This document shows, in pieces, positions 13,696 through 18,407 of a DNA stretch of 18,407 nucleotides. Each line of letters opens with the position of its first letter. Position 1 is the first letter of the stretch. Under the pieces are notes generated by a model, which did not search any database, was not told the DNA's origin, and worked only from the letters and a program-made list of their open reading frames with translations. Origin of the DNA: Firm-04 sp946413695 (lineage in GTDB: Bacteria; Bacillota; Clostridia; Oscillospirales; Ruminococcaceae); NCBI GenBank assembly GCA_946413695.1, contig CAMKLV010000070.1:1-18407 (forward strand). The letters run 5' to 3'. The position numbers and the translations under genes are program-made.

Positions 13696-15711
13696 ATGTC
13701 CATTCAGGATTATACAAAAGCACAGAAGCTCGCAGAGAAATATCAGCGGCAGGCAGCCTCCGAAAAGGAGATGTATCTGCCGGTGCTCGAGGATATTCTG
13801 CGCGAGAATGAGATCGAAGGGCAGCTCCCGCTCGGGCAGATCGAGATTCCGCTTTCGCTGGTTGTCGGCACGGCACAGGCTGAGCGGACTTCCGCATTCG
13901 CCCGCAATTTTATGCCGCTGCTCGATTATGATACCGAATTCGGCAGCAAATGGTCGCTGCTCTGCGATTCCGTCCGTGAGATCGGCGTCAATGAACCAAT
14001 CACGGTCATGGAATATATGCAGCGCTTTTATGTCTGCGAGGGCAACAAGCGCGTCAGCGTCTCAAAGTATAACGGCGCTGTTGCAATCGAAGCGAAGGTG
14101 ACGCGCATCATCCCGAAGCCGAATGACACAGAGGAATATCTGGTCTACACGGAGTTCATGGATTTCTACCGCATCTCCGGCATCTACGAAATCGAGATGA
14201 ACCACCCCGGCGAATTTATGCGGCTGATTCAGGCGATTACGCCGACTGAAATGCCGGATACCCCCGGCGCAAAGCTGCCGCTGCCGCCGCCCTGGAGCGA
14301 TGCACTCCGCAAGGATGTCAAGTTCCTCTATACAATCTTCGCAAGTTATTATCTGGGGAAAGTGGAGCAGAGTCAGCTGACGCCCGGTGCCGCATTCCTG
14401 CATTTTCTGGAAATCTACGGCTTTGAAAAAATCCGCGGGCTTTCCTCGCTGGAACTGCGCCGCCGCATCAACCGGATCCGAAAGGAATTCCGCGTGCTCG
14501 GCAGCGAAAACCCGACCTCCCATATTCTCGATCCGACCGACGCCTCCAAAAAGGTCGCACTGACAAAGAAAATCCCGCTGACCGGCTCGCAGGTGCTGCA
14601 CATCGCATTCCTGTTCCCGCGTGATCCGCGCGGCTCCGGCTGGAGCTATAACCACGAGATCGGGCGGCGCTATCTTGAGGATTCGTTCGGCAGCGCGATC
14701 ACCACATCTTCCTATACCTGCGAAGTCGATGAAGCCGAAACCGTGATCGAACAGGCGATTGCAGACGGCTGCCGCATGATCTTCACAACCTCGCCGGTCT
14801 ATCACACCGCAAGCATGCGCATGGCAGTGGCGCATCCGGAAGTGATTATTCTCAACTGCTCGATGAACACCGCCTATAAGCAGCTCCGCACCTATTATCT
14901 GCGCATTTACGAGGCAAAGTTCATCACCGGACTGATTGCCGGTGCCATGACCGAAACAGAGCGCATCGGCTATATCGCGGATTATCCGGTGCTCGGCACC
15001 CCCGCCTCTGTCACCGCGTTTGCGCTCGGCGTCAAGATGGTCAATCCGCGTGCGATGGTCTATCTGGACTGGTCCACGCTCAGAGATCACGATCCGCATG
15101 AGTTCTTCCGCAGCAAGCAGATCGACCTGATCTCCAGCAGAGATATCAAGGCGCCGGGGCTCGATGATACGGATTTCGGTCTCTATGCGCTCTACGGCGA
15201 CGTCTCGTTCCGTCTGGCGATGCCGGTCTGGAACTGGGGCAGCCTCTATGAGGATCTGGTGCATTCGGTGCTGATCGGTGCATGGAAAAATGACGGCAAT
15301 CAGAATGAACTGCAGGCGCTCAATTATTACTGGGGCATGTCCTCGGGCGCGATTGATGTGTTTGTTTCCGATAAGCTGCCTGCCGGCATCCGGCGGCTTG
15401 TGAATCTGGTGCAGAATGAGATCGCGAAAAACGAATTCAAGCCCATCACCGGTCCCATCTACGGACAGGACGGAACATGCAAGCTTCCGGCGGAGCAATC
15501 CATGACGCCGGATGAGATCATTCGCGAGGACTGGCTGCCGGATAATGTCTTCGGCAGGCTGCCGAAGGTCTCTGAGCTGGATTGGAAGTTCCGTGATTTT
15601 GCCAAGTGGCACACTGTATATGATACCAACAGCGATATCATGTCTGATATCGACCGCGAAGCTGCATGTGAAAACGCTGCAGCCGATCCCGAAACATCTT
15701 CAACACAGTAA
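13696..15711 (+). CDS. Cytosolic fusion of a ParB-like domain and a BMP/PnrA-type ligand-binding domain
   Basis: A 671-aa protein without signal peptide, lipobox or membrane segment. Residues 1-45 are helical. Residues 46-140 resemble a ParB/Srx fold: LPLGQIEIPLSLVVGT opens it and CEGNKRVSVSKYNG (114-127) fits the ParB box (D/E-G-N/E-x-R). Residues 145-295 are a mostly helical linker of unknown type. Residues 300-600 match BMP (PnrA/TmpC/Med) proteins: GWSYNHEIGRRYLE (315-328), YYLRIYEAKFITGLIAGAMT (400-419), ERIGYIADYP (422-431) and AFALGVKMVNPRA (441-453). BMP domains normally bind nucleosides outside the cell as lipoproteins; an intracellular copy, like Bacillus Med, would more likely sense a ligand. 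A DNA- or nucleotide-binding sensor is the inference. AGAAAGGAG precedes the ATG. Divergent from the transporter. Confidence 0.75.
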   Translation: MSIQDYTKAQKLAEKYQRQAASEKEMYLPVLEDILRENEIEGQLPLGQIEIPLSLVVGTAQAERTSAFARNFMPLLDYDTEFGSKWSLLCDSVREIGVNEPITVMEYMQRFYVCEGNKRVSVSKYNGAVAIEAKVTRIIPKPNDTEEYLVYTEFMDFYRISGIYEIEMNHPGEFMRLIQAITPTEMPDTPGAKLPLPPPWSDALRKDVKFLYTIFASYYLGKVEQSQLTPGAAFLHFLEIYGFEKIRGLSSLELRRRINRIRKEFRVLGSENPTSHILDPTDASKKVALTKKIPLTGSQVLHIAFLFPRDPRGSGWSYNHEIGRRYLEDSFGSAITTSSYTCEVDEAETVIEQAIADGCRMIFTTSPVYHTASMRMAVAHPEVIILNCSMNTAYKQLRTYYLRIYEAKFITGLIAGAMTETERIGYIADYPVLGTPASVTAFALGVKMVNPRAMVYLDWSTLRDHDPHEFFRSKQIDLISSRDIKAPGLDDTDFGLYALYGDVSFRLAMPVWNWGSLYEDLVHSVLIGAWKNDGNQNELQALNYYWGMSSGAIDVFVSDKLPAGIRRLVNLVQNEIAKNEFKPITGPIYGQDGTCKLPAEQSMTPDEIIREDWLPDNVFGRLPKVSELDWKFRDFAKWHTVYDTNSDIMSDIDREAACENAAADPETSSTQ

Positions 15712-15798
15712 CAGATAGAATCATAGATATACTTTTCGTTTTTGCATTGATTTGGATCATAAATTCGGGGAAATTCCAATATGGGGAGAAGTGCAAAT

Positions 15799-16449
15799 AT
15801 GAAGATCCTGGCGATTGCGGACAAGGAAGATCCGACGATCTGGGACAGATACAAGCCGGAGAAGCTGCGCGAAGCTGATCTGATCTTGTCCGCCGGTGAC
15901 CTCAATCCGGATTATCTGCAATATTGTGTGACATATTCCAGTGCGCCGGTATTCTATATTCACGGCAACCATGATGAGCGCTATCAGGAGCGGCCGCCTG
16001 AGGGCTGCGTCTGCATCGAGGACGATATCGCGGTCTATCAGGGCATCCGGATTCTCGGGCTCGGCGGCTGCATGCGCTACCGGTCCGGCGCGCATCAGTA
16101 TACCGAGCGGCAGATGCGGTTCCGGATCATGCGGCTCTGGCTCAAGCTCCGTTCCTTCGGCGGGTTTGATATCCTGCTGACGCATGCACCGGCTGCCGGT
16201 TTCCATGACAGTCAGGACCCGAATGACATCTGTCATCACGGGTTTGAAGTGTTCAATGAGCTGATCGAAAAGTATCAGCCGAAGTATCACATCCACGGGC
16301 ATATCCATATGAACTATAATATCCCTGCACCGGAGCTTTCGCAGCATGCGCAGACAACGGTTGTCAATGCTGCGGGCGGCACCGTCAGGTTTACCTATGA
16401 GAATGATGCTGTTGCCGCGCCGGTGACAGCTGCGTCTTCGCGGGGATGA
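15799..16449 (+). CDS. Calcineurin-like metallophosphoesterase
   Basis: A 216-aa cytosolic enzyme with the metallophosphoesterase motifs GDL (33-35), GNHDE (56-60), THAP (128-131) and HGHIH (166-170), which hold two metal ions. Motif I, normally D-x-H, reads IADKEDPTIWD, so the first histidine is missing though D8 is present; a close clostridial subfamily shares this pattern as I remember it. The substrate is unknown; phosphodiesters or nucleotides are usual. I prefer the ATG at 15799, which starts the beta-strand MKILAIAD and has GGGGAGAA upstream, over the ATG at 15781. It follows the ParB-BMP gene by 87 nt with no terminator between, so readthrough is likely. Confidence 0.85.
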   Translation: MKILAIADKEDPTIWDRYKPEKLREADLILSAGDLNPDYLQYCVTYSSAPVFYIHGNHDERYQERPPEGCVCIEDDIAVYQGIRILGLGGCMRYRSGAHQYTERQMRFRIMRLWLKLRSFGGFDILLTHAPAAGFHDSQDPNDICHHGFEVFNELIEKYQPKYHIHGHIHMNYNIPAPELSQHAQTTVVNAAGGTVRFTYENDAVAAPVTAASSRG

Positions 16450-16468
16450 GCTGCTCCGCTGCGAACAG

Positions 16469-16513
16469 ATCAAGCCGCTCCGGTCAGGTGTGATCGGAGC
16501 GGCTTGATTTTTG
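16469..16513 (+). terminator. Terminator after the metallophosphoesterase
   Basis: ATCAAGCCGCTCCG (16469-16482) pairs perfectly with CGGAGCGGCTTGAT (16495-16508), a 14-bp stem, followed by TTTTG. It also lies about 27 nt past the convergent response regulator gene, where no T-tract follows on the minus strand. Confidence 0.92.
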
Positions 16514-16539
16514 TGATTCAGGAAAGACATATGCAGCGT

Positions 16540-17229
16540 TCAGGTGCCGGTCAGGACATAGCCCTGCTTCCGGACAGTCCGCAGCAGCTTGACAGAAAAT
16601 CCGTCATCCACCTTTTTGCGCAGATAGTGAATGTAAACCGGAATGACGGCGCTGTCCGCACCTTCCGGAGAGACATGCTGCTCGATCTCCTCGCGCGAGA
16701 GCGTATCCCCTGCGTGCTGTGCAAACAGCTCGAGAATCGCGCACTCCTTTGCGGAGAGCGGCAGCTTTTTTCCGCCTCTGGTGGCGACATGACGGTTTGT
16801 ATCGACGGTCAGGTCTGCGATACAGTGCAGGCCGCTGCCGGATGAGGGCGGCGTTCTCCGCCGGTAAGTACGTACCATGCGTCTGACGCGCGCCATGCAC
16901 TCATCCATATGAAACGGCTTCAGGAGATAGTCATCGGCACCGCTGTCCAGCGCAAGGACGCGGTCTGCAACGGAACCGCGGCTGCTCAGGATCATAACCG
17001 GGGTATCGAGCGCACGGGTGCGCATTTCACGCAGTACCGATACGCCTGCCATATCGGGGAGCTGCCAATCCAGCAGCACGGATTCAAAGCGGGGCGAATC
17101 CAGAAGCCGCAGCGCATCGGTTCCGGTTTCAACGGCAATGGGGGTAAAGCCGTCTGCGGTGAGCCTTGCCGAAACTGCTGCCCGCAGCGCTTCATTCGAT
17201 TCAATCAACAGGATTTCCATATTGTTCAC
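16540..17229 (-). CDS. Orphan OmpR/PhoB-family response regulator
   Basis: A 229-aa two-domain regulator. The receiver (5-120) has the phosphoacceptor D54 (LLDWQLPD), the switch residue S82, Y101 and K104 (DYLLKPF). The acidic pocket reads IESNE, so one of the usual two acids is Ser (S11 next to E10). The DNA-binding winged helix (135-229) has LSAKECAILELFAQHAG, then YIHYLRKKVDD and RTVRKQGYVL. No histidine kinase is adjacent. The start is unsure: a GTG at 17229 gives MNNMEILL, while an ATG at 17220 starts exactly at the first strand; neither has a strong ribosome site. Direct repeats at its promoter suggest autoregulation. It is divergent from hpf. Confidence 0.88.
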   Translation of the reverse strand: MNNMEILLIESNEALRAAVSARLTADGFTPIAVETGTDALRLLDSPRFESVLLDWQLPDMAGVSVLREMRTRALDTPVMILSSRGSVADRVLALDSGADDYLLKPFHMDECMARVRRMVRTYRRRTPPSSGSGLHCIADLTVDTNRHVATRGGKKLPLSAKECAILELFAQHAGDTLSREEIEQHVSPEGADSAVIPVYIHYLRKKVDDGFSVKLLRTVRKQGYVLTGT

Positions 17230-17277
17230 GCTTTCTCATCGTTCCGTTTTGGGCGGGCGTTCCTAATCTTTGATCTG

Positions 17278-17309
17278 ATTATACCGCAAAAACCTAAAAT
17301 GAACCTGAA
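17278..17309 (-). promoter_or_regulatory. Activator-type promoter of the response regulator with 11-bp direct repeats
   Basis: The minus strand has a good -10 TATAAT (17278-17283) but no -35 at 17 bp. In its place are two contiguous 11-bp units, read on the plus strand as AAAAACCTAAA (17288-17298) and ATGAACCTGAA (17299-17309), matching at 8 of 11 positions. This is the geometry of an OmpR/PhoB-type box that replaces the -35. Confidence 0.5.
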
Positions 17310-17423
17310 TTTTTTATAAAACTCCGGCGGTGCAGATATCCGCCCTGCAAAACATGCGATATTGCTGACTTTGTGATAAATTGTGACAAGAATCTGAATT
17401 TTTCTAAAAACCCGAAAAATCAC

Positions 17424-17453
17424 TTGACAAATTTTGTGCAGATATGCTATAAT
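17424..17453 (+). promoter_or_regulatory. Promoter of hpf
   Basis: TTGACA (17424-17429), 18 bp, TATAAT (17448-17453), with extended -10 TGC. Start near 17460, leader about 48 nt. Just upstream, 17390-17415 resembles the element next to the response regulator box. Confidence 0.75.
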
Positions 17454-17464
17454 ATAACCATGAA

Positions 17465-17486
17465 CCGGCAGATATATACGTGCCGG
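17465..17486 (+). promoter_or_regulatory. Leader hairpin in front of the hpf ribosome site
   Basis: CCGGCA (about 17465-17470) pairs with TGCCGG across a 10-nt loop. It occupies the very 5' end of the predicted transcript and ends a few nt before AAAGGAGG. It may protect the 5' end or tune translation; a regulatory role is unproven. Confidence 0.4.
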
Positions 17487-17507
17487 ACAAAAGGAGGAAC
17501 TGAACAT

Positions 17508-18038
17508 ATGAAGCTGAACATTATGGCAAAGAAGATCCAGATCGGTCCGAGCTTTTCGGAATATGCAGAAAAGAAACTGAATCAGAAGCTCGACAAATTT
17601 TTTGAGGATGAAGCAGAGGCGAAGATTACTCTGAACGAACTCCGCGGTCAGATCGTTTGCGAACTGACCGTCCGCGCAGGCAGCATGATCTATCGTGCAG
17701 AGCAGAGTGCTGCTGATAAAAATGATGCGCTGGATTCCGCGATCGACAAGATCATCCGCAAGATTCGCCGCAACAAGACCAAGCTCGGCAAGCGCATCAA
17801 GGCAAGCGCGCTCTCTCCCGAGGCATTCACCGATACCATCGAGGAGCAGACCGAGTACAACCTCATCCGCAAGAAGAGCTTCCGCGTCCAGCCGATGAGC
17901 GTCGAAGAAGCAATCCTCCAGATGAACATGCTGGGACATTCTTTCTTCGTCTTCCAGAATGCCGATAACGGTTCCATCAATATCGTCTATCGCCGTGTTG
18001 ATGACAACTATGCGCTTCTGGAGCCCACCACCGACTGA
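17508..18038 (+). CDS. hpf: Ribosome hibernation promoting factor, long form
   Basis: A 176-aa protein that pairs 70S ribosomes into inactive 100S dimers when growth slows. The N-terminal HPF/YfiA domain (1-98) has the beta-alpha-beta pattern and the basic helix IDKIIRKIRRNKTKLGKRIK that lies in the decoding channel. A short linker (100-116) leads to the C-terminal dimerisation domain (117-175), with the conserved IRKKSFRVQPMSVEEAILQMNMLGHSFFVF segment. The length is typical of the long form in Firmicutes. The start at 17508 has AAAGGAGG upstream at 10 nt; an in-frame ATG at 17460 would sit at the transcription start. Monocistronic, with its own promoter and strong terminator. The divergent response regulator could control it. 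Confidence 0.95.
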   Translation: MKLNIMAKKIQIGPSFSEYAEKKLNQKLDKFFEDEAEAKITLNELRGQIVCELTVRAGSMIYRAEQSAADKNDALDSAIDKIIRKIRRNKTKLGKRIKASALSPEAFTDTIEEQTEYNLIRKKSFRVQPMSVEEAILQMNMLGHSFFVFQNADNGSINIVYRRVDDNYALLEPTTD

Positions 18039-18056
18039 ACCGCTGATTAGAATATA

Positions 18057-18097
18057 ACAGCAAGGGGACATCGCTGAGATGTCCCCTTGCTGTTTTA
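18057..18097 (+). terminator. Terminator of hpf
   Basis: ACAGCAAGGGGACAT (18057-18071) pairs perfectly with ATGTCCCCTTGCTGT (18079-18093), followed by TTTT. A 15-bp stem. Confidence 0.95.
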
Positions 18098-18110
18098 TAA
18101 GTGAAAAGTG

Positions 18111-18257
18111 TCACTCTGCTTCTTCAAAAGAAATATGTTCCTTCTCAAGCGCGGAAATCAAGTTGTCAAAGGCTTTTTTGGATGCGTTTTCGTCTGTAAT
18201 GCGAACAACAAAACTGTCAATATACAAAAGCCGCTGAAACAAGTACTCGCGCTCATT
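18111..18257 (-). pseudogene. Decayed 3' end of an unidentified gene
   Basis: The minus strand is open for 48 codons, ending in TGA at 18111-18113. It reads like real protein: a strand-like SFVVRITDENASKKAF part and a helical DNLISALEKEHISFEEAE end. There is no ATG, GTG or ribosome site, an in-frame stop at 18258-18260, and a terminator-like hairpin lies across its 5' part. Codons are more AT-rich at the third position than in neighbouring genes. I take it as a truncated remnant; a TTG-started 38-aa peptide from 18227 is the alternative. The protein family is not recognised. Confidence 0.35.
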
Positions 18258-18267
18258 TCAGCGGCTT
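18220..18267 (-). terminator. Terminator-like hairpin, minus strand
   Basis: AAGCCGCTGAAA (18228-18239) pairs perfectly with TTTCAGCGGCTT (18256-18267) over a 16-nt loop. The minus strand continues TTTTGTAT, so it could end a transcript entering from the right of the window. Confidence 0.6.
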
Positions 18268-18286
18268 CATTCTTTCACACATCAAA

Positions 18287-18330
18287 ACGGGGTCTGGGGA
18301 TCATATCCCCAGCGAGGGGTTTGGGGGCGA
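18287..18330. repeat. Second copy of the palindromic repeat, inverted
   Basis: Read on the minus strand it gives CGCCC-CCAAACCCC, GCTGGGGAT-AT-GATCCCCAG and ACCCC, in the same order as at 11793-11833. The central palindrome is conserved with compensatory changes in the loop-proximal bases. Confidence 0.6.
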
Positions 18331-18336
18331 CAATGC

Positions 18337-18391
18337 CAACAACTTAAGATGTTGCGTTCCCCAGTGAATTGCGCTGCAATTCACTTAGGGG
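18337..18391. repeat. Two further palindromes at the right end
   Basis: CAACAACTTAAGATGTTG (18337-18354) is a near-perfect 18-bp palindrome with one mismatched pair. AGTGAATTGC (18363-18372) and GCAATTCACT (18376-18385) form a perfect stem, extended past a 2-nt bulge by CCCC (18359-18362) and GGGG (18388-18391). No T-tract follows. Together with the repeat at 18287 this may be a small non-autonomous element cut off by the window edge. Confidence 0.5.
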
Positions 18392-18407
18392 AGCCCTCTA
18401 TCGCAGG

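Noticed and set aside
14062..15612. 516-codon open frame on - inside the ParB-BMP gene
   Set aside because: It is a shadow of the real frame, with no ribosome site, promoter or recognisable fold.
18108..18347. 79-codon open frame on + after hpf
   Set aside because: No ribosome site, begins beyond the hpf terminator, and runs through hairpins and the palindromic repeat; the opposite strand gives a more protein-like reading.

Overview
The window looks like chromosome from a Gram-positive anaerobe of the Clostridia, most likely a Ruminococcus or close Oscillospiraceae relative. The reasons are a secreted leucine-rich-repeat protein ending in a type I dockerin (a cellulosome module), a BofA-family sporulation protein, a clostridial IscR-like Rrf2 / IscS / IscU / MnmA set, a long-form HPF, strong AGGAGG ribosome sites, and GC-rich genes separated by AT-rich promoters. 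The genus is inferred from gene content only.

Left part (1-5040): a dockerin/LRR secreted protein on + with a long leader; a membrane-anchored XRE regulator on -; a PAP2 phosphatase on - whose promoter lies in a 138-bp tandem duplication; and a - strand pair in which a large serine recombinase is followed after 17 nt by a BofA-family protein.

Middle (5040-11885): a cell-wall VanY-type peptidase on +; an Rrf2 regulator on - facing a PLP aminotransferase on +; then a three-gene + operon iscS-iscU-mnmA behind a perfect TTGACA-17-TATAAT promoter. That operon links cysteine sulfur to Fe-S cluster assembly and tRNA 2-thiouridine. The Rrf2 protein has the three cysteines expected for Fe-S sensing and is a plausible local regulator.

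Right part (11885-18407): an AI-2E/PerM-type membrane protein plus a coupled 78-aa ORF on -, divergent from an unusual 671-aa protein on + that joins a ParB-like N-terminus to a BMP/PnrA-type ligand-binding domain without any signal peptide; a metallophosphoesterase; an orphan OmpR-type response regulator on -, divergent from hpf; and a palindrome-rich, gene-poor right end with a decayed ORF fragment. No rRNA, tRNA, CRISPR array or complete mobile element was recognised.

The items most worth follow-up are the cytosolic ParB-BMP fusion, the recombinase-bofA pair with the nearby tandem duplication, and the orphan response regulator with an altered acidic pocket and an 11-bp direct-repeat site at its own promoter.
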